Below, piece after piece: positions 52,372 through 63,280 of a stretch of 64,000 nt of DNA. The notes beneath the pieces are model-generated. The model did not search any database. It was not told the DNA's origin and saw only the letters and a program-made list of their open reading frames with translations. Each line of letters starts with the position of its first letter. Within the stretch, counting starts at the first letter, position 1. The position numbers and the translations under genes are program-made. Source of the stretch: Thermophilibacter provencensis (lineage in GTDB: Bacteria > Actinomycetota > Coriobacteriia > Coriobacteriales > Atopobiaceae); NCBI RefSeq assembly GCF_900128445.1, contig NZ_LT671417.1, positions 1,660,769 to 1,724,768 on the forward strand, given 5' to 3'.

Positions 52372-54933
52372 ATGAGCGACGCCGAGAAGAACTTCGAGGT
52401 CCCGGCCTACGACGCCGAGGAGATCGAGACCCGCTGGCAGGCGGCCTGGGACGCCGAGGAGCTCTACAAGACCGAGGAGAGCCCCGAGAAGCCCAAGAAG
52501 TACGTGCTGGAGATGTTCCCGTACCCCTCGGGCGACCTTCACATGGGCCACGCGCGCAACTACACGATCGGCGACGCCATGGCGCGCCAGGCCCGCATGC
52601 GCGGCTTCGACGTGCTGCATCCGATGGGCTACGACGCCTTCGGCCTGCCCGCGGAGAACGCCGCCATCAAGCACAACACGCAGGCGAGCGTCTGGACGCA
52701 CCAGAACATCGCGCAGGCGACCAAGACCATGCGCCGCATGGGCTTCTCCTACGACTACGACCGCATGTTCAACACCTGCGACCCCGAGTACTACAAGTGG
52801 GGCCAGTGGATCTTCCTCAAGATGTGGGAGAAGGGCCTCGTCTACCGCGACAACTCGCCGGTGAACTGGTGCCCCGGCTGCCAGACGGTCCTTGCCAACG
52901 AGCAGGTCGTCGACGGCAGGTGCTGGCGCTGCGGCTCCGTGCCGGAGAAGCGCGCGCTCAGCCAGTGGTACTTCAAGATCACCGACTACGCCCAGGAGCT
53001 GCTCGACGACCTCAAGAAGCTCGAGGGCAAGTGGCCCGAGCGCGTCCGCGCGATGCAGGCCAACTGGATCGGCCGCTCCGAGGGCGCCGAGATCGACTTC
53101 GCGCTGGCGGACGTCGACGGCGTGACGCCCACGGACACCAAGATCACCGTCTTCACCACGCGCCCGGACACGCTCTTCGGCGTCTCCTTCTTCCTGCTGC
53201 CGCCCGAGAGCCCGCTCGCCGCGGAGCTCGTGGCAGGCACCGAGCACGAGGCCGCCTTCCTCGAGCTCAGGGCCGCCGCGGAGAAGGTCTCCTCGGTCGA
53301 CCGCCAGGGCTCGGAGCGCGAGAAGCACGGCGTCTTCACGGGGCGCTACGTCATCAACCCGGTCAACGGCCGCCCCGCCCCGATCTGGGTCGCCGACTAC
53401 GTCCTCATGGACTACGGCACCGGCGCCGTCATGGGCGTGCCCTGCGGCGACCAGCGCGACTTCGACTTCGCCAAGAAGTACGGCCTTGAGATCGCCCCGA
53501 TCATCTGCGAGAAGGACGACCCGCTCTACGAGCGGCTCAAGGACGAGCGCGAGCTCGTGGTGACCTCCGTCGACTGGGACCACGCGATGGAGGCCGAGGG
53601 CTACCTCGTGCAGTCCGGCCGGTTCACCGGCATGAAGGGCGGCAAGCACTCCGAGGCCGTCGATGCCATCATCGACTGGCTCGGCGAGCAGGGCCTCGGC
53701 CGCAAGACGGTGCAGTTCCGCCTGCGCGACTGGCTCATCAGCCGCCAGCGCTACTGGGGCAACCCCATCCCGATGATCCACTGCGACGACTGCGGCGACG
53801 TGCCGGTGCCCTACGAGGACCTGCCCGTCACGCTGCCGGACGCGCTCGACCTCGGCGCGGGGGAGACGCTCGCCGCCTACGCCCCCTTCTACGAGACCAC
53901 CTGCCCCAAGTGCGGCAAGCCCGCCAAGCGCATCACCGACACCATGGACACCTTCACGTGCTCCAGCTGGTACTACCTGCGCTACTGCGACCCGCACAAC
54001 GAGGAGCTGCCCTTCTCCCGAGAGGCCGTGGACCGCTGGATGCCGGTGGACAACTACATCGGCGGCATCGAGCACGCCATCCTGCACCTGCTCTACAGCC
54101 GCTTCTTCACCAAGGTCCTGCGCGACCTGGGGATGATCGGCATCGACGAGCCCTTTGAGAACCTGCTCTGCCAGGGCATGGTCAAGGACGCCAACGGCGA
54201 CACCATGTCCAAGTCCAAGGGCAACGTCGTGCCCCCGTCCTCGGTGATCGAGCCCTACGGCGCGGACACCATGCGCCTGGCCATCCTCTTCATCGCCCCT
54301 CCCGAGAAGGACTTCAACTGGGACGAGGAGGCCGTCGCCGGCGCCAACCGCTTCATCAAGCGCGCGTGGCGCGTCGTCTGGCTGCTCAGCCAGGGCGCGG
54401 CCGCCGGCGCCGTGAGCGCGGGCGACCTCGACGCGGCGGGCAAGGAGCTCTGGCGCACGCTCAACGCCATGGGCATCAAGTGCACCGCCGACTTCGACCG
54501 CGGCCAGTTCAACACCGCCATCTCCGCCGTCATGGAGATTACCAACGCGGCTTCCAAGTACGTGAACGACGTTGCCGCGGAGCGGCGCGACCCGGCGCTC
54601 AGCTTCGCCGTGGCGCACGCGATCGTGACGATGCTCGCCCCGATCTGCCCGCACTGGGCCGAGGAGCTCTGGCACAAGGCCCTGGCCCAGGAGGGCTCCG
54701 TCTATAACGCGGCCTGGCCCGAGTTTGACGCCGAGGCCGCCAAGGCCGACGAGGTGGAGATCGCCGTCCAGATCAAGGGCAAGGTCCGCGGCCGCGTGAC
54801 GGTCGCCGCCGACGCCACGGACGACGAGGTCGCCGAGGCCGCCAAGGCCGCCGTGGCCGAGCAGCTCGCCGGCAAGGACATCAAGAAGGTCATCGTCATC
54901 AAGGGCCGCCTGGTCAACATCGTGGCGGTGTAG
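52372..54933 (+). CDS. leuS: Leucyl-tRNA synthetase
   Basis: 853 residues. HIGH motif [15 protein letters not shown] (about 48-62), CP1 editing domain with [11 protein letters not shown] near 261, a zinc/knuckle region CPKCGKP near 513 and KMSKS as [13 protein letters not shown] near 609-621. The leucine-specific domain and C-terminal anticodon-binding region are of normal size. ATG 52372 follows GAAGGAG. It stands as a single gene, without a visible T-box. Confidence 0.96.
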   Translation: MSDAEKNFEVPAYDAEEIETRWQAAWDAEELYKTEESPEKPKKYVLEMFPYPSGDLHMGHARNYTIGDAMARQARMRGFDVLHPMGYDAFGLPAENAAIKHNTQASVWTHQNIAQATKTMRRMGFSYDYDRMFNTCDPEYYKWGQWIFLKMWEKGLVYRDNSPVNWCPGCQTVLANEQVVDGRCWRCGSVPEKRALSQWYFKITDYAQELLDDLKKLEGKWPERVRAMQANWIGRSEGAEIDFALADVDGVTPTDTKITVFTTRPDTLFGVSFFLLPPESPLAAELVAGTEHEAAFLELRAAAEKVSSVDRQGSEREKHGVFTGRYVINPVNGRPAPIWVADYVLMDYGTGAVMGVPCGDQRDFDFAKKYGLEIAPIICEKDDPLYERLKDERELVVTSVDWDHAMEAEGYLVQSGRFTGMKGGKHSEAVDAIIDWLGEQGLGRKTVQFRLRDWLISRQRYWGNPIPMIHCDDCGDVPVPYEDLPVTLPDALDLGAGETLAAYAPFYETTCPKCGKPAKRITDTMDTFTCSSWYYLRYCDPHNEELPFSREAVDRWMPVDNYIGGIEHAILHLLYSRFFTKVLRDLGMIGIDEPFENLLCQGMVKDANGDTMSKSKGNVVPPSSVIEPYGADTMRLAILFIAPPEKDFNWDEEAVAGANRFIKRAWRVVWLLSQGAAAGAVSAGDLDAAGKELWRTLNAMGIKCTADFDRGQFNTAISAVMEITNAASKYVNDVAAERRDPALSFAVAHAIVTMLAPICPHWAEELWHKALAQEGSVYNAAWPEFDAEAAKADEVEIAVQIKGKVRGRVTVAADATDDEVAEAAKAAVAEQLAGKDIKKVIVIKGRLVNIVAV

Positions 54934-55021
54934 GTCCTCGCGCGCTGCCGCCGGGGACGGGGGCGCGGGTCTCCGGTCGCCGCCCACCGATGCTTGATGT
55001 GGGCTTCTCGTGGAGGAGCGG

Positions 55022-55050
55022 TTGACGCGTGCGGCAAAACACCGTAGACT
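55022..55050 (+). promoter_or_regulatory. Promoter of the rimP-nusA-infB operon
   Basis: TTGACG (55022-55027), 17 bp, TAGACT (55045-55050). The best two-box match in the window after the marR promoter, in front of the long translation operon. Confidence 0.7.
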
Positions 55051-55076
55051 AGCAGCGTATTCGAAGCTGTAACCGT

Positions 55077-55110
55077 AGGAAGTGGGGTGGAGTTTCTCGC
55101 CCCGCTTCCT
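55077..55110 (+). promoter_or_regulatory. Leader hairpin upstream of rimP
   Basis: AGGAAGTGGGG pairs with CCCCGCTTCCT (one wobble) around a 12-bp loop, followed by TTCTGT. It lies about 20 bp downstream of the expected transcript start and 24 bp before rimP, so it may be an attenuator of the nusA operon. Confidence 0.6.
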
Positions 55111-55134
55111 TTCTGTATGAAGACGGGAGGGGCG

Positions 55135-55641
55135 ATGCCCAAGCAAGGTCTCGAGCAGACGATCATCGACGCGCTGGAGCCCACGGCCGCGGAGCGCGGC
55201 ATCGACGTCGTTGACGTCGAGGTCGTCGGCGCGAGCAAGGCGCCGTGCGTGCGCGTCCGGATCGACCACGCGGACGAGTCCGCGCCCACCATCACGCTCG
55301 ACGAGGTGACGGAGGAGACGGAGTGGATCTCGGCCGCGCTCGACGAGCTCGACCCCATCCCGTCGAGCTTCACCCTCGAGGTCTCGAGCCCCGGCATGGC
55401 GCGGCCGCTGCGCAAGCCGCGCGACTTCGCGCGCTTCGCCGGCCAGACGGTGACGGCGAGCCTCGTCCCGGGCGAGGGGAGGCGCCGCTACACCGGCACC
55501 CTCCTCGGCATCGAGGGGGAGACGGTGGCCCTCGAGGTCGACGGGGAGCGCGTGGAGCTCGCGCTCGGCGATATCAGGAAGTGCACGATCAAGCCCGACT
55601 TCGGCGAGGCCGACGCCTCCGCCCCGGGCAGGAGGAAGTAA
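55135..55641 (+). CDS. rimP: Ribosome maturation factor RimP
   Basis: 168 residues. RimP layout: N-terminal domain ending VRVRIDH, the family signature FTLEVSSPGMARPLRKPRDFARFAG near 77-100 (landmark LEVSSPGMARPLR) and an Sm-like C-terminal domain with GTLLGIEGETVALEVDG and KPDF. It assists 30S assembly. ATG 55135 follows GGGAGGGG; the 16 upstream codons contain the leader hairpin. nusA follows after 10 bp in the standard order. Confidence 0.95.
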   Translation: MPKQGLEQTIIDALEPTAAERGIDVVDVEVVGASKAPCVRVRIDHADESAPTITLDEVTEETEWISAALDELDPIPSSFTLEVSSPGMARPLRKPRDFARFAGQTVTASLVPGEGRRRYTGTLLGIEGETVALEVDGERVELALGDIRKCTIKPDFGEADASAPGRRK

Positions 55642-55651
55642 GGAGAAACCC

Positions 55652-56896
55652 ATGGCCTCTCAGATGATGGAAGCCCTCGAGCTGCTCTGCCAGGAGCGTC
55701 ACATCGACCAGCTCTACCTGCTCGACCGCCTCGAGCAGTCGCTCGCGAAGAGCTACGCCGACGTGCTTCACCTGCCCTTCGGTGCCCGCGTCACGATCGA
55801 CCGCCAGACCGGCAAGGTCTACGTCTACGAGCTCGTGCCCAAGGGCGAGGAGGACCCGGAGACCGGCGAGTACGCCGAGTTCGACGAGGTCGACGTGACC
55901 CCCGCCGACACGAGCCGCATCGCCGCCCAGCACGCCAAGGCCGAGATCAAGGCCATCGTGCGCAACGCCGCTCGCGTCCAGATCTACGAGGAGTTCTCGC
56001 AGCGCGTGGGCGACATCATCACCGGAACGGTCCTGCAGACCACCTCGGACTTCACGATCATCAAGATCCGCGAGGGCGTCGAGGCGGAGCTGCCGCACTT
56101 CGACCAGCGCCGCTTCCCCGAGGAGCGCAACGAGCGCCCCGCCGGCGAGCGCTACGCGCACAACCAGCGCATCCGCGCGATCATCATCGACGTGCGCGAC
56201 CCCAACTCCACGCAGCCCGTGGTCCGCGGGGAGCGCCAGCGCCCGCCCATCGTGGTCTCCCGCACCCACCCGGACCTGCTGCGCCGCCTCTTCGAGCTCG
56301 AGGTGCCCGAGGTCTACGACGGCGTCGTCGAGGTCAGGAGCATCGCCCGCGAGCCCGGCGTGCGCTCCAAGGTGGCTGTCTCCTCCAACGACTCGCGCCT
56401 CGACCCGGTGGGCGCCTGCGTCGGCCCCAAGGGCAGCCGCGTGCGCACCGTGGTCTCCGAGCTCCGCGGCGAGCGCGTGGACGTGGTCCTCTGGAGCGAC
56501 GACCCCGCCCGCCGCGTGGCCTCCGCGCTCTCGCCGGCGCGCGTCTCCCGCGTGATCATCGACGAGGAGACGGACTACGCGACCGTCATCGTCCCCGACG
56601 ACCAGCTCTCGCTCGCCATCGGCAAGGAGGGCCAGAACGCCCGCCTCGCCGCGCGCCTCACGGGCATGCACATCGACATCAAGAACGAGTCGCTCGCCGC
56701 CGGCGTCCTGCGCGACCTGCCGCACGCCACCGCAGAGGACGACCTGCTCGACGACGGCGAGGCGCACCGCTGCGAGTTCGTCGGGGCCAACGGCGTCCAG
56801 TGCCGCAACATGGCCCGCCCCGGCTCGCGCTTCTGCGGCATCCACGAGGCGATCGCCGGCGCCGAGGTCAGCTCCGACCCCGACTCGCTCATCTAG
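55652..56896 (+). CDS. nusA: Transcription termination/antitermination factor NusA with zinc-knuckle tail
   Basis: 414 residues. N-terminal RNA-polymerase-binding domain (about 1-130), S1 domain (about 135-200), then two KH domains (about 230-360, with [14 protein letters not shown] and [16 protein letters not shown]). The tail adds a compact Cys/His unit, [11 protein letters not shown] followed by [10 protein letters not shown] (about 375-400), which looks like a metal knuckle. This is not part of standard NusA. The usual next gene, ylxR, is absent; infB starts 58 bp later. Confidence 0.95.
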   Translation: MASQMMEALELLCQERHIDQLYLLDRLEQSLAKSYADVLHLPFGARVTIDRQTGKVYVYELVPKGEEDPETGEYAEFDEVDVTPADTSRIAAQHAKAEIKAIVRNAARVQIYEEFSQRVGDIITGTVLQTTSDFTIIKIREGVEAELPHFDQRRFPEERNERPAGERYAHNQRIRAIIIDVRDPNSTQPVVRGERQRPPIVVSRTHPDLLRRLFELEVPEVYDGVVEVRSIAREPGVRSKVAVSSNDSRLDPVGACVGPKGSRVRTVVSELRGERVDVVLWSDDPARRVASALSPARVSRVIIDEETDYATVIVPDDQLSLAIGKEGQNARLAARLTGMHIDIKNESLAAGVLRDLPHATAEDDLLDDGEAHRCEFVGANGVQCRNMARPGSRFCGIHEAIAGAEVSSDPDSLI

Positions 56897-56954
56897 GGCG
56901 CCCGCTACGAATTGACAGACGGGCGCGTGCCCGAAGGTTTGGAAGGTAGGTCAC

Positions 56955-59585
56955 ATGGCAAAGACGCGCGTACATGACCTCGCGAAGGAATACGGGATGT
57001 CGAGCAAGGAGATGCTCGGGCACCTCGCCGACATGAAGATACCGGCCAAGTCGGCCTCCTCGACGCTCGAGGACGCCTACGTCTCCATCGTGCGCAAGAA
57101 GCTCAAGCCCATCCTCGAGGCCCGCGCCGCGGAGATCGAGGCCGCCAAGCGCGCCGAGGAGGAGGCCAAGGCAGAGGAGGCCCGCATCGCCGCCGAGCAG
57201 GCCGAGGCGGAGCGCATCGCCGCCGAGGAGCGCCGCGAGCGCGAGCGCGCCGAGGAGGAGCGCCGCCGCGCCGCGGCGGAGGCGGAGCGCAAGGCCAAGG
57301 AGGCCGCCAAGGCAGAGGCCGAGCGCAAGGCTCGCGAGGAGGCCGAGAAGAACCGCGTGCGCGACAACGCGCCGAAGTCCGTCCCGTCCTTCTCGTCCCT
57401 GCTCGACCAGATCGCGCAGCAGGAGGAGGTCCTCAAGCGCCAGGCCGAGGAGGCCGCGCAGAAGAAGGCCGCCGAGAAGGGCGGCCGCGCCCGCAGGGCA
57501 GACGGCGCGCGCCCGGCCGGCAGGCGCGGCCCCGCCCCCGCCCCCGCGGCGCAGCCCGGGCCGAGCGCCCCGGCGTCCGACGACGGCCGCCGTCGCGGGA
57601 AGAAGGGCCGCCGCGGCGGGGAGGGCGGCGAGGACCGCTACAGCCGCATGGCGCGCGAGGCCGAGGCCTATAACCGCAGCCGCGTCCTCGAGGAGGCCCG
57701 CGTGGCCGTCGAGGAGGCGTCGCGCGAGTCCACCGGACGGCGCAAGCGCCGCAAGGAGCGCCGCCAGAAGCAGGCCGAGCAGGCTGCCGAGCAGCATCGC
57801 ATCGAGGAGGCCATCGCCAACGACCAGGACCTCTCGCAGCTCGACACCGTGAGGGTCCCGCAGGGCTCCACCGTGGGCGAGCTCGCCGAGCTCCTCGGCG
57901 TGCCGGCCAACGACATCATCAAGCGCCTCTTCCTGCTGGGCACCCCGCTCACGCTCACCGAGTCCATGTCCGACGAGCTCATCGAGCTCGTGGCCGACGA
58001 CCTCGGCCGCGACGTCAAGGTCATGACCAAGGAGGAGGAGAACTCCTTCACGTTCTACGACGACCCCGCCGACCTCAAGCCGCGCCCGCCCGTGGTCACG
58101 GTCATGGGCCACGTCGACCACGGCAAGACGTCGCTGCTCGACGCCATCCGCCACACGGGCGTGGCTGAGGGCGAGGCCGGCGGCATCACGCAGGCCATCG
58201 GCGCCTCCCAGGTCAAGATCAACGGCCGCACGATCACCTTCATCGACACCCCGGGCCACGAGACCTTCACGGCCATGCGCGCCCGCGGCGCCAAGGTGAC
58301 CGACATCGTCATCCTGATCGTGGCCGCCGACGACGGCGTCATGCCGCAGACCGTGGAGTCCATCAACCACGCCAAGGCCGCCGGCGTCCCCATCATCGTG
58401 GCCGTGAACAAGATCGACAAGCCCGGCGCCAACCCCGACAAGGTGCGCCAGGAGCTCACCGAGTACGGCGTCATCCCCGAGGAGTGGGGCGGGCAGAACA
58501 TGTTCGTCAACATCTCCGCCAAGCAGAAGATCGGCATCGACGAGCTCCTCGAGACCGTCATCCTCCAGGCGGACGTCCTCGAGCTCAAGGCCAACCCGGA
58601 CACCTTCGCCTCCGGCAACGTCCTCGAGGCCAAGCTCGACCGCGGCCGCGGCTCGGTTGCCACCGTCCTCGTGACGCGCGGCACCCTGCACATCGGCGAC
58701 GCGCTCGTGGCCGGCATGGCCTACGGCCGCGTCCGCGCCATGCTCGACCCCAAGGGCAACTCCGTCACCGAGGCCGGCCCCTCCGACGCCGTGGAGATCC
58801 TCGGCCTCCAGAGCGTGCCTATGGCCGGCGACGAGTTCCGCGTCTTCCAGGACGACCGCGACGCCCGCGACCTCGCCGACCAGCGCGCCCTCAAGGCCCG
58901 CATCGAGGAGCAGAACCGCGTCAAGCACGTCACGCTCGAGAACCTCTTCGACACCATGGCCGACGCGGAGGTCAAGGAGCTCAACCTCATCATCAAGGCC
59001 GACGTCCAGGGCTCGATCGAGGCGCTCCAGGACTCGCTCGACAAGATGGACCAGTCCGAGGTCCGCATCAACACGATCCACTCCGCCGTCGGCGCCATCA
59101 CGGAGACCGACGTCGTCCTCGCGGACGCCTCCAACGCTATCATCATCGGCTTCGGCGTGCGCCCGGAGGCCAAGGCCCGCGCTGCCGCGGAGCGCGACGG
59201 CGTGGAGATCCGCACCTACAGCGTCATCTACAAGGCGATCGAGGACATCGACGCCGCCCGCATCGGCATGCTCAAGCCCACCGAGGTCGAGGTCCAGACC
59301 GGCACCGCCGAGGTCCGCGACACCTTCAAGGTGCCCAAGGTGGGCATCGCCGCGGGCTGCATGGTCCAGGACGGCGAGATCTCCCGCGACGACCAGGTCA
59401 GGCTCGTCCGCGACGGCATCGTCGTCTACGACGGCAAGATCGCGTCGCTGCGCCGCTACAAGGACGACGTCAAGAGCGTGAAGGCCGGATTCGAGTGCGG
59501 CATCGGCCTGGAGAACTTCCAGGACGTCAAGCCCGGCGACATCATCGAGGGCTACCGCATCGACCAGGTCGCGCGCACCGAGTAG
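56955..59585 (+). CDS. infB: Translation initiation factor IF-2
   Basis: 876 residues. A N-terminal domain (about 1-55) is followed by a long Ala/Glu/Arg-rich helical linker (about 55-300). The G domain starts [18 protein letters not shown] near 379, with DTPGHETF near 433 and [11 protein letters not shown] near 487. Domains II-IV follow, ending with the fMet-tRNA-binding C2 domain. The linker is low-complexity and highly charged, as in other high-GC actinobacteria. ATG 56955 follows GGAAGG. Confidence 0.97.
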   Translation: MAKTRVHDLAKEYGMSSKEMLGHLADMKIPAKSASSTLEDAYVSIVRKKLKPILEARAAEIEAAKRAEEEAKAEEARIAAEQAEAERIAAEERRERERAEEERRRAAAEAERKAKEAAKAEAERKAREEAEKNRVRDNAPKSVPSFSSLLDQIAQQEEVLKRQAEEAAQKKAAEKGGRARRADGARPAGRRGPAPAPAAQPGPSAPASDDGRRRGKKGRRGGEGGEDRYSRMAREAEAYNRSRVLEEARVAVEEASRESTGRRKRRKERRQKQAEQAAEQHRIEEAIANDQDLSQLDTVRVPQGSTVGELAELLGVPANDIIKRLFLLGTPLTLTESMSDELIELVADDLGRDVKVMTKEEENSFTFYDDPADLKPRPPVVTVMGHVDHGKTSLLDAIRHTGVAEGEAGGITQAIGASQVKINGRTITFIDTPGHETFTAMRARGAKVTDIVILIVAADDGVMPQTVESINHAKAAGVPIIVAVNKIDKPGANPDKVRQELTEYGVIPEEWGGQNMFVNISAKQKIGIDELLETVILQADVLELKANPDTFASGNVLEAKLDRGRGSVATVLVTRGTLHIGDALVAGMAYGRVRAMLDPKGNSVTEAGPSDAVEILGLQSVPMAGDEFRVFQDDRDARDLADQRALKARIEEQNRVKHVTLENLFDTMADAEVKELNLIIKADVQGSIEALQDSLDKMDQSEVRINTIHSAVGAITETDVVLADASNAIIIGFGVRPEAKARAAAERDGVEIRTYSVIYKAIEDIDAARIGMLKPTEVEVQTGTAEVRDTFKVPKVGIAAGCMVQDGEISRDDQVRLVRDGIVVYDGKIASLRRYKDDVKSVKAGFECGIGLENFQDVKPGDIIEGYRIDQVARTE

Positions 59586-59636
59586 TCACGGACGGGGCGG
59601 GGCCGCGCGGCCCCGCCCCGCTTGGGGGCATAACCA

Positions 59637-60050
59637 ATGAAGCAGAACCAGTACTCGAGAAGGACCAACGCGCTCGCGAGGGAGAAGCTCGCGAGCATCC
59701 TGCTCTTCGAGGTGTCCGATCCCGACCTCGCGCTCGTCACCGTCACGGGGGTCGAGGTGTCGGTCGACAAGTCGCTCCTGCGGGCGTTCGTGAGCTGCGA
59801 CGCCGAGCGCTACGACGAGGTCACCGCCGCGCTCGCGCGCGCCAAGGGCCGCATCCGCTCGCTCTTGGGCCGCTCGCTCGGCTGGCGCGTGACCCCCGAG
59901 CTCGACTTCCGCATCGACACCACGACCGACGAGGCCGAGCGCATCGCGCGCGCCCTCGAGGACGTGCCGCCCACCATCGGCGTCGAGAAGGACGAGTTCG
60001 GCTACCCGGTCTCCGACGAGCCGGATGGCGAGAAGATCGACGGGGAATAG
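59637..60050 (+). CDS. rbfA: Ribosome-binding factor A
   Basis: 137 residues. KH-type fold: SRRTNALAREKLASILLFEVSDPDLALVTVTGV (landmark EVSDPDLALVTVTGV, about 26-40), LRAFVSC and the helix-kink RSLLGRSLGWRVTPELDFRID near 78-98. It assists 16S rRNA 5' end maturation in cold. Follows infB by 51 bp and precedes nrnA by 9 bp. Confidence 0.95.
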   Translation: MKQNQYSRRTNALAREKLASILLFEVSDPDLALVTVTGVEVSVDKSLLRAFVSCDAERYDEVTAALARAKGRIRSLLGRSLGWRVTPELDFRIDTTTDEAERIARALEDVPPTIGVEKDEFGYPVSDEPDGEKIDGE

Positions 60051-60059
60051 GGGGTCCGC

Positions 60060-61106
60060 ATGCTGGGGGGATCCATGCCCGCCGAACAGGCCGCGCAGTT
60101 CGACGCGATCGCGCGCCTGATCGAGGGGGCGCGCACGGTCGTCGTCTGCGCGCACACCTCGCCCGACGGCGACGCGCTCGGCTCGGGCCTCGCCCTTGCC
60201 GAGATCATCGAGCGCACCTGGCCGGGCCGCGAGGTCACGAGCCTGCTCGCCGACGACGACGTCGTCCCGCGCACCTACGAGTTCCTGCCGGGCGCCGACG
60301 GCTTCGTGCGCGCCTGCGCCTACGAGGGGTCGCCCGACCTCTTCGTGTGCGTGGACCTCTCGCAGCCGGGCCGGCTCGCCGACGCCCGCGCCGTGCTCGA
60401 GCGCTCGGCCCACGTGGCGGTGCTCGACCACCATCCCGGGGGCGAGCCGAGCTGGGACGCCGGGGTCGTGCGCACCGACGCCGCGGCCGCCGGCATCATC
60501 GTCGCCGAGTTCGCGCGCCACGTGGGCTGCGAGCTCACGCCGACGATGGCGCAGAACCTGCTCTGCGCCCTCATGACGGACACGGGCTGCTTCCAGTACC
60601 AGAACGCCAACGGCGAGGCGTTCTGCGTCGCGAGCTCGCTCGTCGAGGCCGGCGCCTCGCCGTCCGAGGTGTCGCTGCACGTCTACCAGAGCGACCGGCT
60701 CGCCTACATCCACCTCTCCGCCACCGTCATGAGCCGCATCACCACCTTCGAGCAGGGCAAGATCGCCTACAGCTACGCCACGTCGGCCGACTTCGCCGCC
60801 ACGGGCGTGCCCGTCGCGGAGTGCGACGGCCTCGTCGACCTCGTCCGCCGCGTCGACGGCTGCGAGGTGGCCCTCTTCCTGAAGGAGGTCCCCGGCGGCA
60901 AGGTCCGCGGGAACCTGCGCGCCAAGTCCGACCGCGACATCTCATCGATCGCCCGCGAGATGGGCGGCGGGGGGCACGCCGCCGCGGCCGGCTTCACCGT
61001 GGACGGCGACATCGACGAGGCCCTCGCCGTCGTCCTGCCCAAGCTCCGCGCCCTGTATGCCCGTGCAAAAGGGACAGGCACTTTTGCACGCTCTGCGGAG
61101 AGCTGA
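60060..61106 (+). CDS. nrnA: DHH-family bifunctional oligoribonuclease/PAP phosphatase NrnA
   Basis: 348 residues. DHH motifs: CAHTSPDGDALGSGLAL (about 30-46), VCVDLSQPGRL, VLDHHPGG near 122 and the DHHA1 domain ending EMGGGGHAAAAGFTVDG near 301-317. NrnA degrades short oligoribonucleotides and 3'-phosphoadenosine phosphate. The last 13 or so residues (ARAKGTGTFARSAES) are encoded by the GTGCAAAA hairpin at 61062-61090, so the C-terminus has been changed by a repeat insertion. It is usual in this rbfA-truB position. Confidence 0.93.
   Translation: MLGGSMPAEQAAQFDAIARLIEGARTVVVCAHTSPDGDALGSGLALAEIIERTWPGREVTSLLADDDVVPRTYEFLPGADGFVRACAYEGSPDLFVCVDLSQPGRLADARAVLERSAHVAVLDHHPGGEPSWDAGVVRTDAAAAGIIVAEFARHVGCELTPTMAQNLLCALMTDTGCFQYQNANGEAFCVASSLVEAGASPSEVSLHVYQSDRLAYIHLSATVMSRITTFEQGKIAYSYATSADFAATGVPVAECDGLVDLVRRVDGCEVALFLKEVPGGKVRGNLRAKSDRDISSIAREMGGGGHAAAAGFTVDGDIDEALAVVLPKLRALYARAKGTGTFARSAES
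61062..61090. repeat. GTGCAA hairpin, copy 4, inside the nrnA 3' end
   Basis: Perfect 10-bp arms CGTGCAAAAG and CTTTTGCACG around GGACAGGCA. It lies within the last 45 bp of nrnA and 6 bp before the GGAGAG ribosome site of the next gene. Confidence 0.92.
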
Positions 61107-61108
61107 CG

Positions 61109-63280
61109 TTGGCCCGCCGTCCGAGCGCGTTCTCGGCGCTCATCGCCATAGACAAGCCCGCCGGCATGACGAGCCACGACGTCGTCTCCCGCGTCCGCCG
61201 CGCGGTGGGGGAGCGGCGTGTGGGCCACGCCGGCACGCTCGACCCGGCCGCCACCGGCGTCCTCGTGGTGGGCATCGGCCAGGCGACCAAGCTCCTGGGC
61301 ATGCTCACGCTCGACCGCAAGGGCTACGTCGCCACCTTCCAGCTCGGCGCGGAGACCACGACGGATGACGCCGAGGGCGAGGTCACGCGCACGGCCGAGG
61401 TGCCGGACGAGCTTCTCGATGGTCGTGCCTCCCCGCGCGTCGAGGCCCTCGTGGGCTGGCACGACCAGGTGCCTCCCCAGTACTCCGCGGTCTCCGTCAA
61501 CGGCCGTCGCGCCTACGACGCCGCACGCGCCGGCGAGAGGGTCGAGCTCAAGGCTCGCCGCGTCCGCATCTACGAGGCGGCCCTTATTGGCGTGGACCGC
61601 AGGGCGCGCTCCTGGGAGGTCCGCCTCGACGTCTCCAAGGGCACCTACGTGCGCAGCATCGCGCGTGACCTGGGTCGTGAGCTCGGCTGCCTCGCGCACG
61701 TGCGCGAGCTCACCCGCACCTTCGCGGGCCCGGTCACGCTTGCCGACTGCGTGAGCCTCGCCGAGCTCGAGGCGGGCGGAGCCGCGCTCGTGCGGGAGCG
61801 CTGTCTCGACCCGGCACGCGCGCTCGGGCTCCCGGCGCGCGAGCTCTCTCTCGATGAGCTCGCCGACGTCGCCAACGGCCGGCGCATCGCCTTGGGCACC
61901 GCCCGGTGCGGCGTGGTCTCCCGCGAGCCCGCGCAGGGCGAGCGCGTCGCCCTCACGCTGTGCGGCGGGCTTGCGGGCATCTGGCGGCGCGACGGGCGCC
62001 ATCTCGTCTGCGAGGCAAACTTCCCTCAGGCCATCGAGGGCGTCCGCGAAACGCCCCTGCCCTCCGAGCTCTCTCCCGAGCGCCCGCTTCCCCCGCAGGC
62101 GGCGGGGTCGCTCGTCCGCGCTTCGCTCGGCTGCGACGGCGGGCCCAGGTCGCACGCCTGCTGCGACGTCGAGCTCCTGGGCGGCGTCGTCAGGGGGTGG
62201 GCGTCCTTCCAGCGAGACCTCACGCTCGTGCCCCCCGAGCGTGGCGAAGACTCGCGCCTCATGCGACGCTTCTCGCCCGGTCGCGACCGCTTCGTGTGCG
62301 CCATCGGCGCCTTCGACGGCCTCCATCGCGGCCACCGCGCCCTCATCGCGCGCGCCCGCGCCGAGGCCGACGCCCGCGGCGCGCGCCTCATGGTCGTGAC
62401 CTTCACGCCGGACCCGGCGCGCGTTCTGGGAGGGGAGGGCGCCCCGCGCGACCTCCTGCTCGCCGGCGAGCGGCCGTCCCTCATCCAGCGGAGCTGGGAC
62501 GTGGACGCCGTGCTCGTGGTCGACTTCACCCCCGAGGTCGCCGCGCTGCCCTACGAGCGCTTCGTCCGCGACGTGCTGGGTGCCTACTGCGACGTGTCTG
62601 CCCTCGTCGTGGGGGAGGACTTCCGCCTGGGCGCGGGCGGCCTCGGCACCGTCGAGGCCCTGCGCGCGCTTGGCGAGAAGGACGGGTTCGACGTGACGGG
62701 CGCGCCCCTCATGCGTGACGGAGGCGCCCCGATAACCGCCACCCGCATCCGCGACCTCCTCTCCGAGGGGAGGGTCGAGGAGGCGGCAAGCCTGCTCGGC
62801 CGCTGCCACCGCGTCTACGGCTCCGTCGAGCACGGGCGCGGCGAGGGCACGGGGTTCGGTTTCCCCACGGCAAACGTGCGCGTCGAGGAGGGGCTCGCGC
62901 TGCCCGCCGAGGGCGTCTACGCCGGCTTCGTGAGCGTTGATGCGGCGTCGGGGGAGCCCGAGCGCCGCGCCTACCCGGCCGCGATCAACGTGGGCAAGCC
63001 GAGGTCCTTCTCGCCCGGCGAGGAGGGGGAGAGCTTCCTCGAGGCCACGCTTCTGGGCTTTGGGGGCGACCTCTACGGCCGGGGCGTCTGCGTGACCTTC
63101 GTGCGCTGGCTGCGCGCGCCGCGGCGGTTTGACTCGGTGGGGGAGCTCGAGCGCACCGTCCTCTCCAACGTGGACTGGGTGCGCCGAACCCTTGGCGGGG
63201 AGGGCATCGTGCTGCAGCGCGTGCCCGACTTCTCGCTCGCCGAGCTGGTCGCCCGCTCGAGGGGGGAGGCGTCGTCGTGA
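61109..63280 (+). CDS. TruB-RibF fusion: tRNA pseudouridine-55 synthase plus riboflavin kinase/FAD synthetase
   Basis: 723 residues in one uninterrupted frame. Residues 1 to about 305 are TruB: IDKPAGMTSHDVVSRVRRA (about 14-32), catalytic GHAGTLDPAATGVL near 42, and SKGTYVRSIARDLG near 180. From about 385 on it is RibF: AIGAFDGLHRGHRALIARA near 397 (FMN adenylyltransferase) and GRGEGTGFGFPTANV near 572 (riboflavin kinase). The linker of about 80 residues has no stop and no good internal start. The start is TTG 61109 behind GGAGAG. Normally truB and ribF are separate neighbours in this operon. It overlaps dnaG by 4 bp (GTGA). Confidence 0.9.
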   Translation: MARRPSAFSALIAIDKPAGMTSHDVVSRVRRAVGERRVGHAGTLDPAATGVLVVGIGQATKLLGMLTLDRKGYVATFQLGAETTTDDAEGEVTRTAEVPDELLDGRASPRVEALVGWHDQVPPQYSAVSVNGRRAYDAARAGERVELKARRVRIYEAALIGVDRRARSWEVRLDVSKGTYVRSIARDLGRELGCLAHVRELTRTFAGPVTLADCVSLAELEAGGAALVRERCLDPARALGLPARELSLDELADVANGRRIALGTARCGVVSREPAQGERVALTLCGGLAGIWRRDGRHLVCEANFPQAIEGVRETPLPSELSPERPLPPQAAGSLVRASLGCDGGPRSHACCDVELLGGVVRGWASFQRDLTLVPPERGEDSRLMRRFSPGRDRFVCAIGAFDGLHRGHRALIARARAEADARGARLMVVTFTPDPARVLGGEGAPRDLLLAGERPSLIQRSWDVDAVLVVDFTPEVAALPYERFVRDVLGAYCDVSALVVGEDFRLGAGGLGTVEALRALGEKDGFDVTGAPLMRDGGAPITATRIRDLLSEGRVEEAASLLGRCHRVYGSVEHGRGEGTGFGFPTANVRVEEGLALPAEGVYAGFVSVDAASGEPERRAYPAAINVGKPRSFSPGEEGESFLEATLLGFGGDLYGRGVCVTFVRWLRAPRRFDSVGELERTVLSNVDWVRRTLGGEGIVLQRVPDFSLAELVARSRGEASS

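Noticed and set aside
58484-61108. Upstream extension of the TruB frame across infB, rbfA and nrnA
   Set aside because: This stretch is out of frame with three well-supported genes; the real start is TTG 61109 with a ribosome site.
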